A DNA stretch of 16,197 bases from JBFGCT01 sp041581055 (GCA_041581055.1 JBFGCT010000091.1:1-16197), one strand, 5' to 3'. Counted from the first letter of the stretch, positions 1 to 7,183 are shown. Translations and numbers: made by a program. The notes: a model not told the origin generated them from the sequence alone.

Positions 1-1
1 C

Positions 2-862
2 GGTGGCGGGCTCGGCGGCCGGGGCCGGCGTGGCGGCGGCATGGGCGGCGGCATGGGCGGCGGGTTGAAGGCGGGCGGCGGGCTGATCGGCGTGTTGCTC
101 CTCCTCGCCACGCTGTTCCTCCCCAAGCTGCTCGGCGGGGCGACCGGCGCGGCGACGGGGCTCGGCGGCGGGACCGGGGGGAGCGGCTCGGCGCAGACGA
201 CCGGTGGCGACGACGACCCGTGCAGCAGCGAGGCCGAACAGATCCTGTGCGGGGCGACGATCGACGTGCAGGAGTTCTGGATCGACGAGTTCCAGCCCGC
301 GTTCGGCACGGACTACCGGGTGACCCAGACCGTGTTCTTCTCCGGCTTCACCAACACCGGGTGCGGACAGGCGTCGGCGGCGACCGGTCCGTTCTACTGC
401 CCGGCCGACGACCTGGTGTACTTCGACCTCGACTTCCTGGCCGAGCTCCAGCAGCGGTTCGGGGCGCCCGGCGATCTCGCCGCGCAGTACATCGTCGCCC
501 ACGAGTACGGCCACCACATCCAGAACGTGCTCGGCATCAACGCCGAGATGCGGCGGCTGCAGCAGCGGGATCCCGGCCGGGCCAACGAGTACTCGGTCGC
601 GCTCGAGCTCCAGGCGGACTGCCTGGCCGGCGTGTGGGCGGCCGACGCCGACCGCCGGGGTCAGTTCGAGGCGGGTGAGGTCGCCGAGGCGCTCGAGGCG
701 GCGCGGGCGGTCGGCGACGACCGGATTCAGCAGCAGACCCAGGGCCGCGTCGACCCCGAGAGCTGGACCCACGGATCGTCCGCCCAGCGCGCCGAGTGGT
801 TCAGCCGGGGCTTCGAGACCGGCGACGCGAACCGCTGCACCACGTTCGAAGAGCTGACCTGA
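2..862 (+). CDS. Neutral zinc metallopeptidase (YpfJ/PF04228 type), 5' end cut by window edge
   Basis: This is a membrane-anchored zinc endopeptidase of the 'putative neutral zinc metallopeptidase' family; its substrate is unknown. A glycine-rich stretch precedes one hydrophobic segment (GLIGVLLLLATLFLPKLLGG), so the catalytic domain is probably outside the membrane. Counting from the ATG at 41, the HExxH motif (HEYGHH) lies at about residues 154-159 and a conserved ELQAD motif at 189-193, which probably supplies the further zinc ligand. Four cysteines (CSS, LCG, GCG, YCP) may form disulfides. The frame stays open with Gly/Arg codons from base 2 to the ATG at 41. Family members usually begin with a charged, glycine-rich leader, so the true start is probably before the window. 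The gene converges on the GNAT gene and a GC hairpin follows its stop. Confidence 0.9.
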   Translation, partial: GGGLGGRGRRGGGMGGGMGGGLKAGGGLIGVLLLLATLFLPKLLGGATGAATGLGGGTGGSGSAQTTGGDDDPCSSEAEQILCGATIDVQEFWIDEFQPAFGTDYRVTQTVFFSGFTNTGCGQASAATGPFYCPADDLVYFDLDFLAELQQRFGAPGDLAAQYIVAHEYGHHIQNVLGINAEMRRLQQRDPGRANEYSVALELQADCLAGVWAADADRRGQFEAGEVAEALEAARAVGDDRIQQQTQGRVDPESWTHGSSAQRAEWFSRGFETGDANRCTTFEELT

Positions 863-872
863 GCACCGATCG

Positions 873-889
873 GCGCCCCGGCGGGGCGC
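873..889. terminator. GC-rich hairpin between convergent genes
   Basis: A perfect 7-bp stem (GCGCCCC / GGGGCGC) with a 3-base loop starts 11 bases after the metallopeptidase stop. It lies in the 76-bp gap before the converging GNAT gene. No T-run follows on either strand. It is a plausible U-less terminator serving either or both genes, judged by position and symmetry only. Confidence 0.45.
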
Positions 890-938
890 GGCGGACTCCT
901 GCGGTTCGGCGACCGGGCCGCCGGTGCGGAGAGGGCGA

Positions 939-1361
939 TCAGCCGAGTCGCAGGCGGAGCTCGGTCCGCCCGGTCGCCGCGTGCACGTGCCGGCCGACCG
1001 GCTCGAAGCCGTAGGCCGCGTAGAAGCGGCGGCCGACGGCGTTCTCCTCGAACACGTCGAGTTCCAGGTACGGGCGGGACGATCGCGCGCGGTCCATCAA
1101 CGCCCGCCCGATTCCGGCGCGGTGGTGATCGGGGTCGACGAAGACGGCGCCGACCTCGTTGCCGATCAACGCCAGGAACCCGACGACTCGCCCGCCGATT
1201 TCCCCGACGGTCGTCTCGGCGATCGGGAGCCAGACCTCGGCCACGCGCACCTGCTCGGCGGCGAGGAACTCGTCGCCGAGGAACGAGTGCGCGACCAGCG
1301 ACGCCCGGCGCCAGACGTCGAGCACGTCGTCGAGGTCCCCGTCGCGGTACGGCCGGATCAC
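939..1361 (-). CDS. GNAT-family N-acetyltransferase
   Basis: This protein of about 140 residues has the full GNAT fold and transfers an acetyl group from acetyl-CoA to an unknown amine. It opens with the typical IRPYRDGDLDDVLDVW helix region. The acetyl-CoA pyrophosphate loop is DPDHHRAGIGRAL, and the C-terminal NAVGRRFYAAYGFEPVGR motif is characteristic. The chosen start is the GTG at 1361, because IRPY is where the family fold begins and GGGAGG lies just upstream. An in-frame GTG at 1376 would add five residues. The gene lies 77 bp downstream of the alcohol dehydrogenase on the same strand, after a hairpin, and I see no clear promoter in that gap. It may be transcribed by read-through. The longer open frame running upstream to 2492 is the shadow of the dehydrogenase. 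Confidence 0.85.
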   Translation of the reverse strand: MIRPYRDGDLDDVLDVWRRASLVAHSFLGDEFLAAEQVRVAEVWLPIAETTVGEIGGRVVGFLALIGNEVGAVFVDPDHHRAGIGRALMDRARSSRPYLELDVFEENAVGRRFYAAYGFEPVGRHVHAATGRTELRLRLG

Positions 1362-1406
1362 ATCCCTCCCACCCACCCTCAAACGAGCCTCATTCCGCGG
1401 TGTGGC

Positions 1407-1424
1407 GGCGCCGGGCGCGGCGCC
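1407..1424 (-). terminator. GC hairpin after the alcohol dehydrogenase
   Basis: A 7-bp stem (GGCGCCG / CGGCGCC) with a 4-base loop lies about 14 bases past the dehydrogenase stop and upstream of the GNAT gene. There is no T-tract. It may be a partial terminator that limits read-through into the acetyltransferase. Confidence 0.35.
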
Positions 1425-1438
1425 GGCCGGGATCGGGC

Positions 1439-2434
1439 TCAGACGGTGAGCACGGCCGCGCCGGCGACCGCGCCGCGCTTGACAACCTCGAGCGCCTCGT
1501 TCGCCATGGCGAGCGGGTAGAGGTCGACCACCGGGCGGATCGGGATCTCGGCGGCGAGGGCGAGGAACTCCTCGGCGTCGCGGCGGGTGAAGTTGGCGAC
1601 GCTGCGCACACCCCGTTCGAGCCACAGCAACCCGTAGTCGAACTCCGGGATGCGATCGAGGTGGATCGCGTTGACGGCGACGGTCCCGCCCGGGGCGAGC
1701 GCATCGAGGGCGGCGATCACCACGGACCCGACCGGGGCGAACGTGATCGCCGCGTCGAGGGCCACCGGCGGGCGGTCGGCGTACGACCCGGCCCACGCCG
1801 CCCCCAGGTCGAGCGCCCGCGCCCGCTCGGTTGCCGATCGCGTCGTCACGTAGACCGCGCACCCCCAGTGCCGGGCCACCTGGATGGTCAGCAGCGCCGA
1901 CGCGCCGAACCCGTAGAGCCCGAGCCGGCTCCCCGGTTCGACGCCGGCGACGTGCAGGGCCCGATAGCCGATCACGCCTCCGCAGAGCAACGGCGCGGCG
2001 TGGTGGTCGGTGAATCCCTCGGGAATCGGGAACACGAAGTCGGCGCGGGCGACGACCGATTCGCCGTACCCGCCGTCGCGGTCCCAGCCGGTGAACTCGG
2101 CGTCGGCGCAGAGGTTCTCCCGCCCCGCGCGGCACGGCCGGCAGGTTCCGCAAGAGCCTCCGAGCCAGGCCACGCCCACCCGGTCGCCGAGGCGCCATCG
2201 CTCGACGCCCTCGCCCACCGCGCGAACGTGGCCCACGACCTGGTGACCGGGCACGACCGGCAGGCGGTGCGCGGCCAGATCGCCTTCGACCAGTTGCAGG
2301 TCGGTCCGGCACACCCCGCAGCAGCTGACGTCGACGGCGATCTCGCCCGGTCCCGGGCGGCGGGCCGGGCGGTCGACGAGGGTCAACGGCCGGTCGGCGA
2401 TCGCCGCCGGCCGGGCCAACTCCTGGACGAGCAC
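1439..2434 (-). CDS. Zinc-dependent alcohol dehydrogenase, AdhA-like (medium-chain family)
   Basis: This is a cytosolic medium-chain dehydrogenase that oxidises alcohols or reduces aldehydes with NAD(P). The N-terminal GroES-like domain carries the catalytic zinc site (CGVCRTD and the PGH histidine). The structural zinc motif follows, with four cysteines in GSCGTCRPCRAGRENLC. The Rossmann domain begins at LGLYGFGASALLTIQVA; GFGASA replaces the usual GLGGLG and is typical of the subgroup containing mycobacterial AdhA. At about 331 residues its length is normal. The start at GTG 2434 is chosen because GGAGG at 2440-2444 is then 5 bases upstream. The alternative GTG at 2440 overlaps that Shine-Dalgarno sequence. 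The proteins known to need mycofactocin are other subfamilies, so the nearby mft genes do not imply that this enzyme uses it. Confidence 0.92.
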   Translation of the reverse strand: MLVQELARPAAIADRPLTLVDRPARRPGPGEIAVDVSCCGVCRTDLQLVEGDLAAHRLPVVPGHQVVGHVRAVGEGVERWRLGDRVGVAWLGGSCGTCRPCRAGRENLCADAEFTGWDRDGGYGESVVARADFVFPIPEGFTDHHAAPLLCGGVIGYRALHVAGVEPGSRLGLYGFGASALLTIQVARHWGCAVYVTTRSATERARALDLGAAWAGSYADRPPVALDAAITFAPVGSVVIAALDALAPGGTVAVNAIHLDRIPEFDYGLLWLERGVRSVANFTRRDAEEFLALAAEIPIRPVVDLYPLAMANEALEVVKRGAVAGAAVLTV

Positions 2435-2458
2435 GCCCACCTCCCTTCGTCGGTGACG

Positions 2459-2464
2459 ACGGTA
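2459..2464 (-). promoter_or_regulatory. Candidate -10 box of the alcohol dehydrogenase
   Basis: On the minus strand TACCGT fits the actinobacterial TANNNT -10 consensus. It would start transcription near 2452, just before the GGAGG ribosome site. I see no convincing -35. A 10-bp palindrome, TCGACGTCGA (2480-2489), sits about 16 bases further upstream and could be an operator. Confidence 0.3.
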
Positions 2465-2509
2465 TCGGTCGTGCTTGACTCGACGTCGACACCCCGAACG
2501 TTCACGGCG

Positions 2510-3610
2510 CTAGCCGCCGATGGCGCGGTAGAGGCGTTCGGCCGGGCCACGGCCGAAGCGACGGCTCCACCACGTGGCGGCCGCGATGCCGGCGACCCAG
2601 AACCCCATGGAGAAGCCGAGGGCGACACCGAGCCCGGCCGGCTCGATCCAGCCCAGCCAGTCGACGACGAGGTTGAACACGAGGATGTGGGCGACGTAGA
2701 GCGTGAGCGTCATCTGGCCGGCGCGCCGGAGCGGGTCGAGGGCGCCGGTGAACCGCTCGGCGAGCCAGTCGAGCGCGGCGTACGCGATCAAGGCCGTCCC
2801 GAGCGCGCTCGCCACGTACACCCCGCCGCGCTGGTAGGGGTCGGTCGAGAGCGCGGTCAGTTGGAACCGCGTCGTCGCGGTTGTCGCGATGATCGTCGCG
2901 AGGCCGTACAGCGTCGCCCCGATGGCCATCGTCAGCGGCCGCCACGCCGGCAGGGACACGGCTCGCCCGAGCACGATTCCGGCGCACAGGAACGCGAGCC
3001 ACGGCAGGAGCGGGTGGGTTCCGTTGACGAACAGGTCGAAGACGTACCCGCGGGGGGTTCCGGTCCGCTGCGTCGTCAGCCACGCGGTGCTCTCGCCGTC
3101 CTCCGCCCGCCAGAAGCGCCACGTCCGGATCGACCAGCCGGCCAATGCCGCGCCGACGCCGATGGCGGCGATCCACCAACTGCGCAACGTGAACAGGGCG
3201 GCGGCGAGGACGAACATCCCGCCGTAGAACGGGATGATCGTGCCCGGCCAGATCGTGTCGAGCAGCAGCCCGGCGACGTACAGCAGCGCCCCGCGGCGCA
3301 CGAGCCTCCAACGCATCTCGCGGACCCGCGCGCGCGAGCCGAGGCTGCGCTTGGTCAGCAGCGTCACGCCGACGCCGGCGACGAGGACGAACGTCGCCGC
3401 GAACCGGGTCGACAGCGGGCCGGTCCACGGGTCGAACAGCGAGTCGAGGACGCCGTCGTCGACTCGCCGGGACCCGCGCAGGATCAGATAGCCGTGGTAG
3501 TTCATCACGACGACGCCGATCAGCGCGACCGCCCGCACGACGTCCGGCCCGGGGAGGCGCGGCCGCGAGCCGGCGGCGACCGACGTCCGGACGGTGGCGT
3601 TCACCGCCAT
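2510..3610 (-). CDS. DUF418/YeiB-type polytopic membrane protein, acyltransferase-like
   Basis: This integral membrane protein of about 366 residues has roughly eight to ten hydrophobic segments. It begins with the family signature RLPGPDVVRAVALIGVVVMNYHGY and ends with the conserved RRAGQMTLTLYVAHILVF motif near the last helices. These mark the DUF418 group and related heparan-glucosaminide acetyltransferase-like proteins, several of which move acyl groups to extracytoplasmic sugars or lipids; the substrate here is unknown. The gene overlaps the upstream racemase-like gene. An ATG at 3610 gives a 10-bp overlap and a GTG at 3604 a 4-bp GTGA overlap, so translation is probably coupled whichever start is used. 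The pairing suggests a joint role in the cell envelope, which is inference. Confidence 0.8.
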   Translation of the reverse strand: MAVNATVRTSVAAGSRPRLPGPDVVRAVALIGVVVMNYHGYLILRGSRRVDDGVLDSLFDPWTGPLSTRFAATFVLVAGVGVTLLTKRSLGSRARVREMRWRLVRRGALLYVAGLLLDTIWPGTIIPFYGGMFVLAAALFTLRSWWIAAIGVGAALAGWSIRTWRFWRAEDGESTAWLTTQRTGTPRGYVFDLFVNGTHPLLPWLAFLCAGIVLGRAVSLPAWRPLTMAIGATLYGLATIIATTATTRFQLTALSTDPYQRGGVYVASALGTALIAYAALDWLAERFTGALDPLRRAGQMTLTLYVAHILVFNLVVDWLGWIEPAGLGVALGFSMGFWVAGIAAATWWSRRFGRGPAERLYRAIGG

Positions 3611-4518
3611 TCGTACTCGTCGACGGTGGTCATGTGCAGCGGGCGCTGGACGTCGACCCGGTCGCCGATCGCCGGCAGCGGCGCGCTGCTTGGCACGAAC
3701 GCCATCGTCGTGTGCATGTGCGGCGGCTCGTGGAGCGCCAGGCGACGCTGTTCGAAGTGGAACGGGCTCCTCCCGTCGGCGAGCGGGCCGACGCCGTTCG
3801 CCGTGCCCGCGCCGATCATCAACAGGTGGCCGTCGGCCGGCACGGCGCCGAGCTGGTATCCCGCCGGCTGCCCGGCGGCGACCGGCCGGCGGTCGAGCAC
3901 GTCGGCCGTGAGGTGGAACGCCGACTTGTCACCGTGCCACAGTCGGGTGCCGAGCCGCAGCCGGCGCGGCCGATCGTCGGGGAGCCGCGAGTACAGCACC
4001 GGGTCGACGTGGCTGAGCCAGACCGGGATGTCGGCGTCGACCGGGTCGAGCGCGGCGGCGATCGCCGCGAGGTGGTCGGCCGGTTCGCCGGCGAGCGGTG
4101 GGTGGATGCTGACGCCGACCACGTCGAGCGACGCCCGCTCGGCGACGTCGATCAACCCGGCGTCGCCGCCATAGCGGCGCATCGTCGAGGCGAGCTTGAC
4201 GATCACCCGTCCGCGCCATCCGTCGAGGGCGGCGATGTGCTCGGCCCGCCCGACGGTGAGGATCGGCCGGGTCGTCGCCGGCGCGGCGAGGCACGGCGTC
4301 AGCACGACGGCGTCGACCGCGGCGGGCAGGCCGTCGAGCTCGTGCACGGTGCCGACCGCCACCGTGTCGGCGAACTCGGCCGCCACGCCGGCCAACCAGG
4401 CCCGGCCGAAGCCGTAGCCGTTGCCCTTGACGACCGGAACGAGCCCGTCGACCGAGGCGGCGACGCGCGCCACGTGGCTGCGCCAGATCGCGTTGCGCAC
4501 AGCGAGCGTCACGGTCAC
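3601..4518 (-). CDS. Alanine racemase-like PLP protein, apparently lacking the catalytic tyrosine
   Basis: This protein has the fold-type III PLP architecture of alanine racemase. VPVVKGNGYGFG near the N-terminus carries the PLP lysine (about Lys31), and RLRLGTRLWHG (about 187-196) matches the racemase RPGxxLYG motif. The C-terminal beta domain is recognisable but short: the whole protein is 305 residues against about 360-380 in true alanine racemases. Where racemases have GYADG, with the second catalytic base Tyr, this protein reads GTANG (about 238-242). Canonical racemisation is therefore doubtful; a decarboxylase-like, epimerase-like or binding role is possible. Translation starts at a GTG with no Shine-Dalgarno sequence. 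The gene is followed directly by the DUF418 gene. Confidence 0.75.
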   Translation of the reverse strand: MTVTLAVRNAIWRSHVARVAASVDGLVPVVKGNGYGFGRAWLAGVAAEFADTVAVGTVHELDGLPAAVDAVVLTPCLAAPATTRPILTVGRAEHIAALDGWRGRVIVKLASTMRRYGGDAGLIDVAERASLDVVGVSIHPPLAGEPADHLAAIAAALDPVDADIPVWLSHVDPVLYSRLPDDRPRRLRLGTRLWHGDKSAFHLTADVLDRRPVAAGQPAGYQLGAVPADGHLLMIGAGTANGVGPLADGRSPFHFEQRRLALHEPPHMHTTMAFVPSSAPLPAIGDRVDVQRPLHMTTVDEYEWR

Positions 4519-4524
4519 GTAGCG

Positions 4525-4530
4525 ACGGTA
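4525..4530 (-). promoter_or_regulatory. Candidate -10 box for a leaderless racemase-like mRNA
   Basis: TACCGT on the minus strand ends 6 bases before the GTG start of the racemase-like gene, and there is no ribosome-binding site. The spacing fits a leaderless transcript beginning at the start codon. No good -35 is visible. Confidence 0.35.
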
Positions 4531-4583
4531 GTGGACCAGCCCGCGACAAGGCTGCCGGCCCCGTCCGCGGTCGCCCGCCGCGA

Positions 4584-4616
4584 TACCCGACTAAGCCGAT
4601 CGGGAATATCGGGATA
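4584..4616. promoter_or_regulatory. Cluster of ATCGGGA-type repeats between divergent genes
   Basis: ATCGGGA occurs twice in direct orientation (4599-4605 and 4608-4614). An inverted relative, TACCCGA, lies at 4584-4590. CCGAT and ATCGG also form a short inverted repeat around 4597-4612. The cluster is in the 110-bp divergent intergenic region immediately before the DUF4395 ribosome site, a usual place for an operator. The cognate regulator is not identifiable. Confidence 0.3.
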
Positions 4617-4628
4617 AGGTGGGTGGTT

Positions 4629-5168
4629 GTGATCGACGTGCGCCGTATCTTCAGCTTCCCCGACCCGGTCAACGAGACGTCGGCTCGTCTCGTCGCCGCC
4701 GGCGTCGTCGCCCAGGCGGCCCTGTTCCTCGTCCTCCGCGAGGGCTGGCTGCTCGTCCCCCTCGTCTACGGCTTCCTGGCCCGGGTCGCCTCCGGCCCGA
4801 CGCTGTCACCGCTCGGCCAGCTCGCGACCCGTGTCGGGACGCCGTGGGTCGAACGGTCGCTCGGCGTCGAGTCGCGCCGGGTGCCGGGGCCGCCGAAACG
4901 GTTCGCCCAGTCGGTCGGGCTGGTGTTCTCGGCGACCGCCGCGCTGGCGTGGCTGTACGGCGCGCCGGTCGTCGCGTTCGTCGTGCTCGGCCTGCTGGTC
5001 GTCGCGGCGACGCTGGAGTCGGCCGCCAGGATCTGTCTCGGATGCGTCGGCTACAACGCGATCTGGGGATGCGCCGGCTGCGACGACATCACCGATCGGC
5101 TGCGGATGGCCCTGATCGAGTCGCGGCGCGCCGTCGAGCCCGCCGCCCACGAGCCGGCCAGGAGCTGA
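4629..5168 (+). CDS. DUF4395 family membrane protein
   Basis: This protein of about 179 residues belongs to the DUF4395 family, whose function is unknown. The hallmark segments are all present: FSFPDPVNETSARLVA at the N-terminus, YGFLARVASGPTLSPLGQLATR, and VPGPPKRFAQ. There are about four hydrophobic helices. The C-terminus has two CxxC pairs (ICLGC and CAGC, about Cys136/139 and 148/151), which could bind a metal or take part in thiol redox. The start is GTG 4629, six bases after AAGGTGG; GTG 4623 would overlap that site. The gene is divergent from the racemase-like gene. Its last 80 bp overlap the 3' end of mftF on the other strand, which is unusual. Confidence 0.85.
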   Translation: MIDVRRIFSFPDPVNETSARLVAAGVVAQAALFLVLREGWLLVPLVYGFLARVASGPTLSPLGQLATRVGTPWVERSLGVESRRVPGPPKRFAQSVGLVFSATAALAWLYGAPVVAFVVLGLLVVAATLESAARICLGCVGYNAIWGCAGCDDITDRLRMALIESRRAVEPAAHEPARS

Positions 5169-6375
5169 GCTCGGGCACGATCGGCGCGATCGACCGCGTC
5201 CGCGCCATGCCCTGCCACACCCCCCAGCCGTAGGCGAGGTCGGTCGGGGTCGCCATCGGGTCGGCGGCGAGCGCGGCGAGCCCGATCCACCGCATCCGCT
5301 TCGACCACAGCGCGCCGACGGCGACGATCGGCCACCACACCCGCCGGACCGCGGAGGCGAGCTGTTCGCCGGCGCGGAGGTGGCCGCTCATCGCCAACCG
5401 AACGGCGACCGGCGGCGGGATGTCGGGCAGCTTGCGGGGAAGGGCGGCGGCGCTCCCGACGGCGAGCAGCAGCCCGGCGACCGGGTGGGCGGCGACCGCC
5501 AACGCCCAGCTCGCGGCCGTCCAGCCGTTCGAGCGCAGCGGGGCGAGCGCGCCGGGGTGGCGAAGCGCGAGCGCGGCCGCCGAGCGGCCGTACCCGGCGT
5601 GTTGGCGGAGCCGGGCCGCCTCGGTCGGCCGCGGCTCGTGCCAGACGACCAGGGACGGGTCGTAACGGCAGCTCCAGCCGGCGCGGTCGAGCCGCCAGAC
5701 GAGGTCGACGTCCTCGCCGTACCGCAGCGTCTCGTCGAACCCGCCGACCGCGTCGAGCGCGTCCGCCCGGACGAGGAGCGCGGCGCCGGGCACGTAGCTG
5801 ATCCGGGTGCCGGCGCGGACCCGGCCGGGCCGCGGGCCGAGATCGAGGGGGGAGCCGGCCTCACCGCACACCCGCGGCGCGACGAGGCCGACGCGCGGGT
5901 CGTCGAAGTGGGCGAGCAGCGCCGTCATCCAGCACCCGCCGCCGAGTTGGTCGAGCGTGTCGACGTCGGCGTCGACGAACGCGACGATCGGGGTCGTGAC
6001 GATCGCCCTGCCGGCGTTGCGCGCCGCGGCCGGACCGACGTTGTGGTCGAGGTGCAGCCGCGCGCCGTCGATCGGGGGCGTCGACCCGTCGTCGACCGTG
6101 ATCCGCCCGTCGTCGGCCTCCTCGCCGCCGAGCTGTGGCGTCACGACGGTCACATCGTCGATCGTGAACCGGGTCGAGTGGTCGGCGATGACCGGGTGGA
6201 TCGAGCCGGTGTCGAGCCAGCGGTCGATGAGAGGTGAGGCCCGCACGTCGGCGCCGATCTCGACCTGTCGCGCCGCCCGCTCGCCGCCGGCGGTCAACCG
6301 GAACGTGCGCAGCGGCGATCCGGCGATCACCGTGCGGCCGAACCGCTGCCACGAGCCGTCGAGGGTGAACCGCAC
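5089..6375 (-). CDS. mftF: Mycofactocin biosynthesis glycosyltransferase MftF
   Basis: MftF is a GT2-family glycosyltransferase that, in mycobacteria, attaches beta-1,4-linked glucose units to the mycofactocin core. It has the MftF-type N-terminal region (GSPLRTFRLT). The GT-A core follows, with VDDGST, GPAAARNAGRA, the metal-binding DAD (about 135-137), and GGFDETLRYGEDVDLVWRL with the ED pair at about 221-222. C-terminal hydrophobic helices and the LAYGWGVWQG and PELSSWP end motifs complete it. At 428 residues it is shorter than the roughly 470 of M. tuberculosis MftF. Between VTVVTP and VDDGST the usual PVRDR-plus-helix segment is missing. The basic tail after SSWP lies in the overlap with the DUF4395 gene. 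It starts with GTG, 27 bp after mftE, with only a weak GAGGG upstream. Confidence 0.9.
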   Translation of the reverse strand: MRFTLDGSWQRFGRTVIAGSPLRTFRLTAGGERAARQVEIGADVRASPLIDRWLDTGSIHPVIADHSTRFTIDDVTVVTPQLGGEEADDGRITVDDGSTPPIDGARLHLDHNVGPAAARNAGRAIVTTPIVAFVDADVDTLDQLGGGCWMTALLAHFDDPRVGLVAPRVCGEAGSPLDLGPRPGRVRAGTRISYVPGAALLVRADALDAVGGFDETLRYGEDVDLVWRLDRAGWSCRYDPSLVVWHEPRPTEAARLRQHAGYGRSAAALALRHPGALAPLRSNGWTAASWALAVAAHPVAGLLLAVGSAAALPRKLPDIPPPVAVRLAMSGHLRAGEQLASAVRRVWWPIVAVGALWSKRMRWIGLAALAADPMATPTDLAYGWGVWQGMARTRSIAPIVPELSSWPARGRRARRRAATRSGPSAADR

Positions 6376-6402
6376 GCCCTCAGTCTGCCGGACTCGCCGG
6401 GC

Positions 6403-7131
6403 TCAGGTCGCCGGCGTCGCGTCGATCGGGCGCCAGCGCTCGATCTCGTGCACCAGATCCCGGACGAAGGCGGTGATGAACCGCTCACCCTCGCCGCCGG
6501 ACGCGCCGGACGGGTCGCCGAGCACGCCCGACGTGCTGACCGCCATGACACCCTTGCGGCGCAGCTCGGCGATGTCGGTGCTGGCGCCCGGCGCGGCGAG
6601 TTCGAGGCGGACGAGGCCGGGGTCGATCGCCAGCATCAACGACGTCTCGATCCGCCCCGCGTGCAGGTCGGCCGGACCGCCGTCGGTCCGGTGCGGCAGC
6701 TTCGGCCACCAGGCCATCGCCCGGCGCCCCTCGGCGCGCAGCCGCTCGACGGCCTTCGTCACGCTCTCGTGGTTGCCGCCGTGGCCGTTGACGAAGACGA
6801 GGCCCGCCGCCCAGTGGGCGCTCCGCCCGAGCTCGACGACGACCTCGGTCATGACCTTCGTGCCGATCGACAGCGTGCCGGCGAACCCGGCGTGCTCGCC
6901 GGAGGCCGTCACCGCGATCGTCGGCCCGACGACGAGGCCTTCGGTGAAGTGCAGCGACCGTTCGGCGACCTCCTCGGCGATCAGCGTGTCGGTGTTCAGC
7001 GGCAGGTGGGGCCCGTGCTGCTCGGTCGAGCCGACCGGGATCAGCAAGACGGGGGAGAGCGTGCCGTCCTCGGCGCGCCCGTGCGCCGAGACCGAACGCA
7101 CCTCCTGCCATGTCGCCTCGCCCAATCGCAT
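6403..7131 (-). CDS. mftE: Mycofactocin precursor peptidase MftE (creatininase family)
   Basis: MftE is a metal-dependent creatininase-fold peptidase. In the known pathway it releases the C-terminal Val-Tyr-derived unit from the MftC-modified precursor, giving the AHDP intermediate. The metal site is visible: VGSTEQHGPHLPLNTD (Glu37, His39, Asp48), FVNGHGGN (His117) and DLHAGRIETS (about Glu162). SGEHAGFAGTLSIG and the C-terminal SGVLGDPSGA are characteristic of MftE rather than of creatinine amidohydrolase. The adjacent mftF supports the assignment. Length (242 aa) is normal. It starts with ATG, 67 bp after etfB, without a clear ribosome site. The modification genes mftABCD are not beside it. 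Confidence 0.92.
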   Translation of the reverse strand: MRLGEATWQEVRSVSAHGRAEDGTLSPVLLIPVGSTEQHGPHLPLNTDTLIAEEVAERSLHFTEGLVVGPTIAVTASGEHAGFAGTLSIGTKVMTEVVVELGRSAHWAAGLVFVNGHGGNHESVTKAVERLRAEGRRAMAWWPKLPHRTDGGPADLHAGRIETSLMLAIDPGLVRLELAAPGASTDIAELRRKGVMAVSTSGVLGDPSGASGGEGERFITAFVRDLVHEIERWRPIDATPAT

Positions 7132-7164
7132 CGCGACATCATGCCCGAGGCGCCGGCGATCCGC

Positions 7165-7183
7165 GCCCGCGCCGGCGGCGGGC
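7165..7183 (-). other. Hairpin in the etfB-mftE gap
   Basis: GCCCGC and GCGGGC form a 6-bp stem around a 7-base loop in the only sizeable gap of the operon (67 bp). It could reduce read-through or stabilise an mRNA end, separating expression of the ETF part from the mft part. In such GC-rich DNA it may also be chance. Confidence 0.25.

Noticed and set aside
1362..2492. Upstream extension of the GNAT open frame to 517 codons
   Set aside because: The first two thirds are the out-of-frame shadow of the alcohol dehydrogenase and are Arg/Pro-rich. Only the last 140 residues form the GNAT domain.
1400..4174. A 924-codon plus-strand open frame
   Set aside because: It lies antisense to three well-recognised minus-strand genes. 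Its translation is a low-complexity Arg/Gly/Asp/Glu-rich sequence without domains, as expected in the antisense frame of GC-rich genes.
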